From Hydractinia symbiolongicarpus (lineage: Eukaryota; Cnidaria; Hydrozoa; Anthoathecata; Hydractiniidae): DNA of 64,000 nt. The stretch covers positions 9,734,001 through 9,798,000 of the forward strand of contig NC_079878.1 in the NCBI RefSeq assembly GCF_029227915.1. The letters are read 5' to 3'. Under the pieces are notes generated by a model. It made no database searches. It saw only the letters and a program-made list of their open reading frames with translations, and had not been told where the DNA came from. Below, in pieces: positions 12,581 to 26,600 of this stretch. The translations under genes and the position numbers were made by a program. Each line of letters starts with the position of its first letter. Position 1 is the stretch's first letter.

Positions 12581-12584
12581 GCAA

Positions 12585-15500
12585 GACACTTATCTCTGTT
12601 GTCGCTGTTTCAACAGGTTCAAGACACAGCCTAACACATCAATATTGTAATGCGCTGTTGCCAAATGGCTTTCATCAAATAAGACGTATTAAAAATACAG
12701 ACCAGAGTAAGCCAAAAGGATTGATTCATCCGGCGCTTCACTGGTAAGAATAATAACAATAAATTTGTAATCTTAACCGAGAACTTCATACTATCTATGG
12801 TTATCCAAAGCTGTTAAATATCATACAGTAGCTATAAGTAGGCTCGCATGTCCAGACTGTTTTAATTCGATTTTCAAAATTTTTACTGCGAGATATTTTA
12901 TTTCGTAAAACCGCGAAATTTATTACCCCAAAAAAAATTTAAAAAAACGGAATTAGTAACAATGTGCTTTTTTTGTTCATCTTTTTTTAGTTAATTACAT
13001 ACAACGACGTTTGTTTCTCTTCTTGAATGAGGATTTTGACAAGGGTGCGTCAATCTCAATTTCAACCTCTTGATTTAGATTTTTATGTTAGTTTTCTATC
13101 AAAAGAAATGTACCAATAACTTCTTCTTTCGGCTCAATAGCTATACAGCTTCTTTAACAGTAATTCGTATCAAACTACAATCCCGCATATATATAATAGC
13201 AAAGGAGCGCGAATTTTTAAAGTTTGCAACCATAAGCAATTGGGAAAGTCGTGTTTATGTAAGTAACACGCACTTCTAACTTGTCAAGGTTTATTTATTA
13301 TTGTTTATAGCGGATTTACTTTCTTAGATCTAAATTCTTACAAGGCGTTAAACGTCAGCGCGCTTGGATTTCAAGATTTTTTTACTTTTCCAGGTGATGG
13401 AGCGTATTGCGCCATAGTGTGGATTTGTAAAAAGTGCACTTAGGGCATTTTTAATGTCGGTTACTCGGTCCACACTTCTGCTAAAATACAACTTTCGCAG
13501 GCCACTGAGTGCAGAGTGTACTGGCTAAGTAAAAAACCAGACTTTTGCAAAAGTAATATGTCCGGAATTGTGGAAGGAGATAATTAATGATACTTCTAAC
13601 CATCGATATCATTATCACCCAGGGTACTTCAAGTTCACCTTAAACGAGAAGGCTTCTTCTATAATACCTTTTAACTGCGACTTTAGGTCCTCTTACTTCA
13701 TGATTTGGCTTATCACCATATGCTTTTTTTTATCTGAAACTTTGAAATCTTAACAAAACAAAACTTTTCGACGTTTTGCGAAAATTTATACCTGTAAAAA
13801 ACCAACGAGCTATGTGCGACATTTAATACACGCGAATGCATTTTTTTCCCAAAAAAATAGTCCTGCGAAAATTAGTACCAGCGATAATTAGTACCATTTA
13901 GCTATCCATCGCTGTAATGCAATTCCACCACTCCCCTTTTTACGTATGATTTTAAAATTACACATCGAACAAGACAACTTCATGTTTGGAGTGAGTTTAT
14001 ATGTGAAGTTGCATGGTCGAATTCACCATATAATTATCGTTTTGAAATATAATCGTTGATGTGAAGCAATAAGTCTGTCAACAAAAATATTTAAGCTGGG
14101 CCAATAATACCACTTTGCTATTTGAAAACAGATCCTGTGCGTGCTTGAATATTTGTCCTGGCGTATCTTTATAGGTTTGAGCCAATAATCTTAAAATTCT
14201 TTTGTAGAAGTTTTACACATAAGAAATCTTGATAAAATATAACGTTTTTTATTGTTTATCTCTGGCCTTATTTAAAAAATTGGCATTGAAAGCTCTACTA
14301 AAAGTGGTTCAAAGGAGTTTGAAGTTGCCGGCGCAGACATAAAGTTAGATTTTATTATTGTTTTAAAAGTAGATTTTATCTGACCCAAAAGTAATGTTTG
14401 TTTTGGGGTGGTTGCTAACCCTTTATATATAATTTTAACATTAGCTGCCAAAAATTGATTTTGAAGACGTCATATCGAAATTCCTATTTTCCATCCTATT
14501 TTAAAGTAGAAATTAGAAAAGGGTTGTCAATATAGCCCTAATTTGGCCACCTTATATATCAAAGACAAAAAAAATTAAAAAGAAAACACTTTAAAGATCC
14601 CTGTGTTTGTTTTTTAAAAGATCGTTTTCACCTTTTTTGGAAGCATTAACTGTGCATTACATCTTATATACAAATACTTGTCGGAGCATGGTAATCCTGC
14701 AATACTTACAGTATTATGAAAAACGGATAACTCCACCTCTTAATGTGGAAACAGTGGAAAAAATCAATTAATCTATCAGAAAAATATCAAATGCTAACCC
14801 ATCATTCACAGTTACGTGTTTGTCAATAGGATTTTATAGATTTTCTTAACCGCGTTTTAAAAGTTAAGAACTTCAGCGGGTGAAGCTGGTGTCTTGAACA
14901 AGGGTATATGTGGTGCAATCAACTATTTTATCACTCAAGCAAATAATCTCTAATAATCTCAATACTTTAAAGAAAGAAAGTGCCTGAGGAAATATTTTTT
15001 TTGTAGTTTTTGGAAAAAGTTAAGAGGCTGTGTTCCCGCAAATGCTTTGCTAAACTAGTCGTAGAAAACTAGTCTGAACTAGATAAAAAAATTTGTAGAA
15101 ACGCAAAAGATTTCAAACGCAAATGATAAACTTTCCACAGTAATATGAATACTGAACAGACAAACCGAAATAATATCTTCCCTGCAAAATGCAAAAAATT
15201 ATTATATCTTCAAAGTCTCTCCCGTAGGCAGTTTTCCCTTCCTTTAAGTACCTTCATTCTGTTTAAACATAGCTGCCAATGTGATCTTCATATTACAGAT
15301 GCACGGAGTGGCGAGATAATATGTACGATGGACGAAAATCTGACGCTCAGAATTGTACGACAACCAAAATTGACCTAAATCCGTGATTTTAGATGTGACA
15401 TCTGTCCGCTTGACTGAAACATCTAGTACAGTACAAAAAATTTGACATCCGAAAAAGGCTTAACTTGTTCTCAGAATTATTTTTAAACATTGTATTTCTG

Positions 15501-16220
15501 CTTTTATAATGCTTAATTTCGAATGTTAGTGAAAATCACTAGAGCTATTTCATTTACATCGCACTAAATTTTAATATTCCAGCATTAGTATGCCGCAATG
15601 ACGTGCCAACTTTAGGCCTAAAACCCACTCCCACACCCCTATCCTCCTCAAAAATACACCAAAAAAACAAGGCCGACAGTTTTAGGAACAAACTTCGATG
15701 ATAAATTCAAACTAGTTCCTTTTCATTTAAAGGATCCATTTTTGATAAAAGGAGTATGTGAAGAAGACTAAAAATAAAATAAGAGTTAAGGATGAAATAC
15801 TTCATTTTTTATAACTTTATAAGATGTGAACAAAATTTTAGACATGCTTTTTAACAGTATTTTCAGTATGATTATCTTTCTACAAATAAAGAATATATAA
15901 TACACAATATATAAATATCTGACAAAATTAAGCTTTTCTTTTTTTACTTGATACTATACAAAAATATCTATATACACATTATGAAAACGACAACGAAAAG
16001 CGATGCCTCACTTTATACACAGAGGATTGGAAACTAAGTTGTTTTCTTTCCTTTAGAAAAAGTATTAGACATCATGACACCACTCCTTTGAACCTCAGAA
16101 AAAACAACAACACGCGGTTGACAATTGGATCCAGTCTATTAATATTAAAAATATTTATATTTGAAATATATTTTACGTTTTAATGTTTTGCGTTCATTTG
16201 TAACATGTTTTAGATACGGT
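12585..16220. other. intergenic, no gene recognised
   Basis: AT-rich with no supported exon. It contains a GCGAAAATTAGTACC-type repeat unit at 13855-13905 and a Penelope-like scrap at 15118-15180. This is the space between the pedibin-like promoter and the 3' end of CEP104. Confidence 0.5.
15118..15180 (+). mobile_element. Penelope-like terminal-region scrap
   Basis: About 60 bp nearly identical, in reverse complement, to 50770-50830, including 'aaatgataaactttccacag' and 'gaatactgaacagacaaac'. The same phrase also occurs near 33330-33350, so this is a fragment of one dispersed family. Confidence 0.6.
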
Positions 16221-16230
16221 AAACAAATGT

Positions 16231-16236
16231 TTTATT
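16231..16236 (-). terminator. AATAAA polyadenylation signal for CEP104
   Basis: AATAAA on the minus strand, 64 bases past the CEP104 stop codon, in an AT-rich 3' context. Confidence 0.65.
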
Positions 16237-16299
16237 GTCAATATCGAATAACTTGCCCAGCTTGAATATTTCTTTCTGTTGTTGAGATAAATAAAGAGA

Positions 16300-18175
16300 T
16301 TATTTCTTCTTGTTGGGAGTTCTTGTTGGAAGTTTGCTTGTTGATTTACCACGCCCACGCGAAATACCCCCCAGTCGACTTGCAACACGCCCAACAGATT
16401 TTGTCTTCATGTTTTCTTTTAAAGGTTTATTAGCTAAAATAAACACAAAACGGTTGTATCTACAGCGATTAGACAGTGGACGTCTGTTTCAACAAATCAA
16501 CAGATGTCAATCAAGTAATTAAGTCGAAGCTTAATCTGTAAAAACTTTTCGTTTGATCGGATCAACAAAACTCTCAATAAACTCATGTTTCTAAATTTGC
16601 TTGCTGTATTTTAGGTATACGCCAAACTCCAACCAGGATACCTAGCTCCTTCTTGTATGAGCAAATTTTTAAGAATATTGAGGTTCAGATCCGATCAAAA
16701 TTTAAGAATATTTTTAAGACACGGCTAGCCTAAGAAAAAGAAGAGAATAAAGGAAAAAGAATATTAAAAAAAATAGATAATACATTTAACCATTCAGCCT
16801 GTCTCGAAATTTAGGCGTTATTTTTCTCTATCGTCCCGAATAGCAGGGAGGGGATTAACAAGCGGGCTGTCCGAAATCTTTGTAAAAATAATAACCAGGG
16901 GAGGTGGAATAAGCGAGGGGGAGTCCATTTTGATGGGCAAACGACCCTTTAGTGCTCCTCTTACATTAACGTACTGTTCAAACAGCCTTACCTTTATTTT
17001 CTCCTTCAATCTAACGGAATTATTTGGAACCTTAGAGTAGGCAATATTAGTCTGCATTTGATTGTCAAATACAATACGTTATGTATCAAAATCACCCACA
17101 CTTTAGCTCTTGATTTCAGACAAACATTGTACGAATACGGAGGAGATGAACAAGCACAGTTGGACAAAGAGAGCTTAAGCATTGCAGCATTAATTTAAGC
17201 CTGTGTTATATACAAAACAACTGTGACACAACAGAAGGTTTAATCAAAAGTTGGAAGTTGTGAAAAAAAAATGTTTGTTTGTGTATCTAGAAAATAAACG
17301 AAATCAACGAAACAATCATTCGATCAAGCTAGATTGTACCTTTATTTCGCTGTAAGCGTTCGCGATTAGGCTTGCATTGTTCCATCAAATGTGTCTTCCA
17401 GCACTAAAAAATGAAAAACAGCCTTAGTTATTCTTTTTTGATTGCAATGAACCGATGTACTTCAGAATTCACATGTCCTTGATAATAAAGCATATTTTCT
17501 GTGTTTGCAACGTTTTGTTATCTGCAAGTGTTTTGGAAATAATAGACAAAATAACACTATTAAAAGACACCGCAATAAAAACGCAATGCACAATCAGTTC
17601 TCTACGATCATATTAAGTAAACAGGGTGGCTAATAATATTTCTCTTGGAATGAACTATGTACAATTTTTCATCATTTTTCGGCCCATGCCTTCATGACCA
17701 TGGAGATGTCCTGGCACATGAAGAAAATACTGCTGTATTTAGCATGTGTAGTGTATTAACTTCCATGCAATCTTTACACAACCCAAAGTGTCAAAAAGAT
17801 TTAACTTACATCATCACCTTCAGGGAGAACCGTGTTACATAGTGGACACACGGTATCTTCTGAATTATCACTCGATGCTACAAGTTGAAAAAAAAATGTA
17901 GTTAGGTCTAATGAAAATCTAATTTATAACAAGCATACGGTTTTGTTCCGCACTGTCGAAAAACAAAAACAGCAACAAACAAACAAACAAACAAACAAAC
18001 AAAAAACGATAACAATAATACACGTTTTTTTTTTTTTATGTTGTTCCAGTTTCTCTCTTTTACAGTCTCAACTGTTGCTTACTGGTTGCTTGTTGACTAT
18101 CTTCTTGGGAAGTCCAAATTATGAGATGTTGCGTATAAAATCGTATACAACAACAACAACAATAACAACAAAAGC

Positions 18176-18208
<33 letters not shown>

Positions 18209-20669
18209 AAAGTCAATAAAAACAAAAACCATCAATGATACCTTTACATTTTTCACTATCGAGATGTGTTTTCTCGTTTGACTTCTCGACAACCACATTG
18301 CAAACTTTACATCGCATATATTCATTCTTTTTCTCACATTCGCTCACTAAGTGTTCACGCACTGTAGAAATTTCCACTACCTAAATAAATACCGAAACAA
18401 AGAATCATATATAATCATCAAGGATGTTGCAGTTATCTATGTCAGAAACGCATGAGCGCCCCACTGTACTTTGATGCATGAGCGATAAAATAACGTATTC
18501 AGCGAACATATATTTCCACACTAACGTACTGCACTAAAATAAACTGCATAATAATAATAACTAAAAATCAAAACAAAATCGATAAGATATATATATTATA
18601 CTTTTAATACAACGACTAAAACACCGCAGTGGTACTGGTAGTATTTTTGTAAAAGTAGTATGTGATAGTACAAAAGAGGATATAAAAAGTTAAAGACACT
18701 TAATGAAGAAATATGCTTTAAATTTCTAATGATTTTTTTTAAATCAAACCAAATTCCGTGACTAGTGTTAACAACGCCTGTAACGTCATAGCATGCCCCT
18801 AGCGAAAATAAAACTCCAATTATAGATAGTGCAACATTTGACTGAACACCAACCTGTGCACAGCTCTCACATCTATTCAACATCGGACAGCTCTTCCAGT
18901 AATGAACATCAAGTCCTCCCTCTGAAAAATCTTCATTTTGTTCACCACAAAATATACAAACTCTAACAGAAGAGAAAACTAGTAGTGAACACATGCATTT
19001 CTACCACAACGACATCGTAAATGATCCATTAGGGACTTATTCCTTAACATAAGTGTTCCGCCTAAATAAGCATCAAAATTCTGAATGAACGCCCACATCT
19101 AACTAGAATTAGAAAGCGGTCATTTTTCTACCTTTTCCAAAGCTGCTTAAGAAAAAATTTTCTTTCAGTAGTATAAGTAGCAAAACGTCACAATCCTACT
19201 AGTCTAAGAATTCGCTTGATTTTTCCCTTATTTTTTTTACCCTTTACTCTTGATTTTCTTTTCGGATTTGAGCTGGAGTCAGAAAGGGCTACAGAGTATT
19301 ATCAATCAGATTCTCCTATTCATTCCCTCGTTAACATTGGTCGTTTTAGTAATTACTATTCTTCATTGCTTTTTCAGAAATTTTGGCAAAAATAAAAAAA
19401 GAGTTTTGGCAACAGAGTTTCCCTGCTTCTGATCTGGATTTCACCATGTAAATGTCGAAATACTTAATAAGCACCTAGCGCGCTTAATCGTTTGTTCACG
19501 GTATGTGAACAAATAATAAAAAAACAATCCCAACTTACTTATCAGTACCGGCGCTTGCTTTGCTTCCGTCTAATGAATAAAAAAATAATTCTTTTAAATT
19601 TTGAAAATACTTGGATTACAAATATGTCCATGCATAGAAAAAGGTGTAAAAATCGCACCTCTTTTTATTGGTGTTTTTAATTTACTTTCACGTCGCGCTG
19701 GTTCTTTACCACCTTTCTTTATTGAATTGCGTACCTAAGTCAAAAAATAGCGCCGTTAAAAGGTACATGTCAAACTGCTACAGTAGCTAACTACAGACGA
19801 TTTATGTGCATTCAGAAGTTGAAATGCAAGTCAAAAAACATTTTCGTTAACTAGAAAAAGCTCATGCATATATACATCTATATAATTCTTCTTATCGGTT
19901 GAACCCCTAGACATTACACAGAATGTGAGAAACTTCTAGCTTAAATTAGTATTAATGTCAATCTCTTTATTATTGTTGTGTATATTTATACAAGTTCACT
20001 TTCAAGAATAAAAATTCAGCTACAAAAAGGTTCGCACTGACAAACATATATACCTTCCAACTTGCGGTACTCTCTTGTAGTTGAGCTTGATTGTCGTTTT
20101 TATCACCAAGTTCACTCTCTACCTGTGCATTGGCCATTGAACGAAGATTTTGAAGTTGTTCTTGCAAGGCTTTTATCTAAAGTCATGCAAAGTTAGAAAA
20201 TTATAAAAAAATTATTTGGACAGGCAGTCGTTGTTATATTAAGCAGTTCCATCGCCTAGGGAAATTTGTATTCTAAATACTTAAAATATCTATATTGTAA
20301 TACCCGTATACGTCTGTTTGTCATTCAAAATGGTAACCGCAGTAGCGAAAAACACGAAATATGGTAAATAATACACGGGCGAACCAGTGGATTTATTCAC
20401 GGGCCACAGATTAGTCCTTCACAAAAGGACGTGCAATGTTCTTGGTAAATGATTGAAAAATTTTTTTAATATTGTGTAATTTATCAATCTATGATTTCAA
20501 CATTATATTAAATTTTTCTGATGTCTTCTAGAATTCTTTTGCATGGTTATCCTAACGTACACATGTCAATATAATTACATAAATAAGATACATAGACATA
20601 GATTAAAAGATTTGTTACTTCTTCAGCTTTATTCTTTTCTTCTTCTTCCTTTTGTTTCTTTGCAGCAAG
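16300..20669 (-). CDS. CEP104: CEP104 exons 26-34: coiled coil, zinc fingers and basic tail
   Basis: Exons: 20669-20619, 20176-20054, 19734-19686, 19569-19539, 18962-18854, 18380-18242, 17877-17810, 17403-17340, 16433-16300. Lysine/glutamate-rich LAAKKQKEEEEKNKAEE and IKALQEQLQNLRS lead to Cys/His fingers: CIFCGEQNEDFSEGGLDVHY with CPMLNRCESC, REHLVSEC with RCKVCNVVVE and HLDSEKC, and CPLCNTVLPEGDD with HLMEQC. The tail is basic and contains STSKLPTRTPNKKK before the stop. Finger order and spacing follow human CEP104. The two short exons at 19734-19539 encode a linker without recognisable similarity and are the least certain. Confidence 0.92.
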
Positions 20670-23600
20670 CTAGAAAATTTAAGAAGCAGTTACAAAGAAG
20701 TTACTAAACACTTCCACACTCAGCAATTATTCATTCAGTAATGTTTCACAAACTCTCTCTTTACCTTTCTTTCAGATTCAGTTAATTTTCCATCAGCACG
20801 ATCAAATCCATCAAACAATTTAACGTATAAAGGGTTTTTTCGCGTAGCAGGTTCGTCGGGAGGAAAGTGCGATTTCAAAGGCGTCTTCACCTAAGAAGCA
20901 TTGCAGATTTTTTTTAACTACGGTTGACTACACTAACAAGAGTGTCAGGAAAAGTCCGGTAATAATGGGTTAGCCAAATTCTCGATCACATTTTTATGGT
21001 TCAGTATTTCCACAATGATGAAGTTTTACTTTATTTTTTAGAATTGGTTAAGATATTTTTCTTCATCTAGTGGAACATCTTTGGGGACTATTTATATGAA
21101 GGCGGAAATAGAAGAATAACCAGAAGGAAAATTGTACAAAAGAAGAAGTGAGATCCTGTTTCACAAAAATCGTTCCAGGATAAAATTTCACCATAAAACA
21201 CAAAATCCCTAGCAGTGGCAAAGTTAAAGAAAAAAGGATTCCATTTTTTTATTATCACTTACGATTTTGTAGACTTCTAGTATGCAATTCACACTAGCAT
21301 CACGAACTGTGTTGTTGGGATGTTCTAAGGCAGCTTTTAAAACTTTCATAATACGACTGGTCGTAAAACCACTATAAACGAAAGAAAAAAGTCACTGTGG
21401 GATATGGAAATAAAATCAATTGATATATTAATAGTGCAGTTTAGAGTAGTTTCATTAAAGTGTTTATGATTGCAGCTTTCAGCGTTTAAAAGTCGGCTCT
21501 CAATGTACTCAATTTCTATTGCATTAAAGATGGCAACGTTTTCTAAATTTTTATTGGTTGCCAAAATCGTTGTTCGTCTGCAAACGCTTAAGCTCCCAAA
21601 TTTTGGGCGCTGCAGCAGAAATTATTACGCAATAAGCATCTAATAGGCATGCGCAAATCTTGGCGCTGCGGACCGTGCATAAAAACGCTTTAATGGAAAT
21701 CGGCCTTTACTAAAAGTATTAAAAAAAAGCGAGGCTGGCTATTCACATACGTAACCAAACTCTTACCCACAAGTTTTGCACTAGAAACTCTGAGTAATCA
21801 AGGCAATGTATAGGCGTATCAAAACAACAACAAGCAATTCATCGTTACCCTTGTTTGTCAACACCAAGCTCTTTAATCAGTGCTTGCATAATATCAATTT
21901 GACTTTTTAGTAATCTCCAAGGTGCCTAAAACATTGACCAAAGCAAGTCAATCTTATGTATCCGTTATTAACAAAAGAAAGGGCTATCAGATAACATCTG
22001 TTTTAGTAAAAATGTGCTACATTTGAGCTAACAACAAGCTGAGATTCATATCTGCTATGACACTTATATTTAAAAACTGTCAAACGGTAGCTTTTCGGAT
22101 TGAAATTGGGAGCTGGTAGGGTATGTAAACGGTATAGCCCAGAGTGAAGTGTCTGCCTAAAGCTGAAAATTTTTTTCGCCCATGATTGAAAGCATCAAAC
22201 TTCTCATGGATTATTTTTCTGATTTGAATAATGCCCTACTTAGTTGGATAGTAAAAAGAAGGTTAAAAAGCAATCTTACATAACTTTCAATTCTAAAAAA
22301 TTTGACATGTCTTTAATTTGAACTAAACATTTCAATGTGTGTGAAATCATCAAAAGTCTGTGATATTTTGGACCAACATGGCATCAAGTGCAACTTTGTT
22401 TTATACATCCGGGTACGGTTACACAGTTGACTTGTAGCTGCAAATCCAACAATAGAATTCATAACTGATTTCTACTTAATCTTTTATTATCACTTTTGAG
22501 AAACTACTAGAAAAACTTCTGTGCCAAAATTTATAAAAATTTTTTTTACTGTCATGACCTTTTTTTGTAAAAAAAGTGTACTGTGATACATTATATAAAC
22601 ATGTCATACAAAAGTATGACTACTTTGGGCATCGCTAACATATTACCTGGCATCAAGCTGGATTTAATCAGCAGCACCCAGAACTGGGACCTGCAGACCA
22701 ATTAAGCACTACATGTGGCAATATATTAGCAACCCACGCTAATAGCGTAGCAGATGTCGATTGATTGATTGATTTAATTTATTTACCGTCGTTAATTGTT
22801 CTTTAAAAAATTAAAATTTTGCAAAAAACTTATCAAAACCGACCAAATATTTTCATATATTTACACTTTAGATGAAAACTATAATAAATAAATAGGGATT
22901 AAATAGGGATTAAATAAAAAATAAAAAGATAAACATTCCCCCTTTCCCATTTTCGTATTGATTACGCAAGTTATGGAATCAATTGCCGACACTCTGTGCA
23001 TGAGCAGTGAGAGCCATTCCATTTTTAATAATTTGCTTAAATTTAACTAGATCTTCACAACTTTTCGTATGAAAAGAAAGTTTATTCCAAACTTTTGGGG
23101 CTAAACATCGCAAACGGTTTAGACCAAAGGTGCTTGTTTCTACACTGATGGTTTTTAGGTTGTTCATGTTTTGACTTCTTAGTGGCCTATCAGTTTCTTC
23201 AAAAACGAAAATATCTTTCATGAAAAAAGGACTGATGTTTCTCAGAATTTTAAATATTTCTATACATAAATGTCTGTGCCTTATTAATTCCATATAATGT
23301 TTATTTGGGAGGAAATCAACTGGTCTTGGGTCATCATGAATAAAACTTAAAGCCCTGTTGTGGAGTTTTTCAATTTTCAAAAGAGATTTCGAAGAAGAGA
23401 AATGCCAAACTAACAGACAATAATTAAAATTTGCATACACGAAGCTTTGTGCTAAAATAGATCTTGTTTGCAAAGACAGTACATTTTTAAATCTAAATAA
23501 TGCATTCAGCTGGGGGCTGAGGCTTTTCGACAAAGATTACTAATGTGCAAGTTGAAATTTAATTTATCATCAATTGTTACTCCTAAAACTTTTACGGACC

Positions 23601-26600
23601 TTTTTGATTGTATGACTTTATCGCCAATGTTTAAATGTCATGACACAATCATGTGTCCATTCTCTACTAAGAATAGTCAGCCTGGTCGGACCTCCGAACA
23701 TGAAGGGCAAGTATAATCAATGAAACATAGAGAATTAGAATTTAGTCACGCTTTTGGCGTAGTGTAGTCATATAAAAAAATAGGTGTCACTACTTTCATT
23801 CTTATGTCCATGTAGCATGTGTATGTTTCGAACTATTTTTTCTATCATTAAATTTTTACAAAAGAATAAAGTAATTATATCCTCACATTTTTCTTTGCTT
23901 TGATGGGTTCAGACACTGTATTTTGTATTATACCCAAATCCTGAAAAAGAAACCAAATAACACGTTAAGGTAAAAAATAAACCCATGCGTGTTAAAAACA
24001 CACATATAGCGCCTTACCTTTAGTCCCGGTTCATTAGCCAATTGAATAGTAGTATCAATCATTAAATTGCGAGATCTGGGAACAAGGTCTCCAGTTCGCT
24101 TTAGTATAACTGGTAACAGCTGGAATATAAAAAGAAATTAAAAACTTCTTCTATTTCAAGTATAGCGCTAATAAAAAAAAAAATATTTCAAAAAATTATT
24201 TGCTAAATAAAAACATTGCAACCATGACTATTTTTGATACATACTCGTTCTAATGCACGACTTAACCCATGTTTTCCAAGTCTAAATGAACATATAAGAA
24301 AAACAAAATGATTTAAACCTATCGGTACTGACGAATTGCAGAAAAAAAATGATCAATCTTTTTCTAATGAGGAAATACATTTTTTGTTTTCCTTTCTACA
24401 ACAGAAATGATTTTTTGGATTAAAAATTATACTTTCTGAAGTTGCAAAAAAGGATTGTACTCACTCCTTTTGGTTTTGAGGTATATAAGTGGACAACAAA
24501 GATTTCATCAATGTTATACTGCTATTCAAAACCTAGAAAGGAAAAGTTAGAAGATTTTGTATTGTATATTAGTAAATAGTCAGTTTAGAAAAAAACATTG
24601 TGAAGGTTTTCCTCTATTCAATCAAAAGCAATTTTAATTCCCTTTCTCATAAAAGCCTGTATCAATCAGATAATAGGAAAAAAATCATTTTTATGATAAT
24701 GTTCTCACACTTTATGTGTAACTTTACCAATTTTTGCTGGGTTACCCAAACCAAATTAAACAGAATAACAAAATATGGAATCACACAGAGAGTTACTTTT
24801 AAGTTCAAAAATATATGTGGTGCAAAATTTGGATCTGCACTGTCAAAAAGTATTTTTCACTGCAATTTGTCGAAATTAGGATTTTTCTTTCTCTTGCTAA
24901 CTTCTATGGCACGAGTTTCCAAAACAGTTTAAACCTCCTTAAATAAAAGAATGGGCCTAAAAATTTTTTGTTTTAAATTAAATGTCTGAAAATATCTCTG
25001 CTAAAGTTTCTTCACTGAAATCAAGGAAAATCAAAGATACGGCTTACCACCAACACTTGATCCTGTAATGATTTTTTCAACACAGTCACAACAGCTTGTG
25101 TTACTTCTTTTGGTGTATGCTCAGTAGTCCATTCTGTAGGATTTGTAAGTTCTGTGTTTAACAAGGTTAATGACTCTTCGCGATGCTTCCAGGATTTCGA
25201 ATGCAGTTGCTTTGCCTTCAGTAAAAATTAAGTAAATGAAAGATTACCCATCTATTACAATTTCTTCTACAAATTCTACAAGAGTAAACAAAAAACAAAA
25301 AAAAACAGACAAGTTTGATAACTTGTTTTGTGGAGGAAAGTCAAATTCTTGTTAATAAACCATACCACAAAGAAGAGACACATTTTTATGTGCACTTTTT
25401 GTCAGTGCTCAACGTTCTTTTGATCCCCTATGCTGAGCTATGAATTTTCTGCTATAGCCATTTTTTTTTTACCCTTGTTTTTCTATTTTTTTCATTTCTT
25501 AATATTTTTAAAAAATTTATTTTAAACAGGGGGGCTGTTGGTAACAATGTTTATATAAAAAGGAGTTTTTACCCTGTATAAATATGTTTATAATAATAAT
25601 AATTTTATTGCCACCTCAATGACGATAGACCTAGTAAAAAATACAATGAAACCATATAAAATCTTTCGAGATTTGTCATCGTACAGCTTTAATTAAATAC
25701 CTTATATATTAACTTGTATATATTTCCATATTTAGTAATTTTTGGGATGAAATTGACTTTTAAAATTAAAACATGTTAGACTGATTGACTTTGTAAATAA
25801 AACATACAGACAAAAGTTTGTACTCAGACTTTTAAAGTGGTAAGTTGAAATCTCTTGCTACAATTTCTTTTTCTAGCTTTAAATTACAAATTTGTGCAAA
25901 TAACAATTTCCTAGAGCTCCGAAAATTTAAGAAAAGTCCAACCACCCTCTTAAATAAAATAATACAGCAAACATGAACATGAAGGAGTTTTTGCGAACAA
26001 TGTGTATTAACATTGTAAGAAAAAAAAAAAACAGAAAAATACATAAAGTGTGAGCTGGTTATCATTCTTAAACATTTAGGAATTTTAAGGTTCTTAGCTA
26101 ATAATTTCAAAAATTACTTGATTTTTAAATGCTGAATAAAATTTTAAAATAATACAACTTATTTGCTTAGTTTTTGTCATTGGAAAATATAGATCACATC
26201 ATAAACAAGCGAGTTTATTTTAGGTTACATTTTAATAGCTACAGCTGTCATTGACAAAATCAATTTATTTATTAGTTGAGAAGATATTAGAGGATCGAAA
26301 TTAACCAATCAGATCACAGCAATATAAGCAATAAGTATTTTTTTAATACTATTATTTCCTAAATCTCAATCATGACAAATAAAATGTTTATACAATTTTT
26401 TTCATGATGTGGTATTTTGAGTCTAATACATACATTGAAAATCATGTCAATAAAACCAACTCCTTATGACGAATAAAAATGTCTTGGCTTTTATGCATAT
26501 GGTTTCTTCTTCAATCGCTTTATAAATGAAAGTTTATATTTATTATTTCAAAAAAAGATCTTTTATCATGGCACATCCGCATTTTTTATTCTCAACAGAG

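Noticed and set aside
17943-18337. Thr-rich and Val-rich open frames on opposite strands
   Set aside because: Produced by the (CAA)n microsatellite within a CEP104 intron; no splice or homology support.
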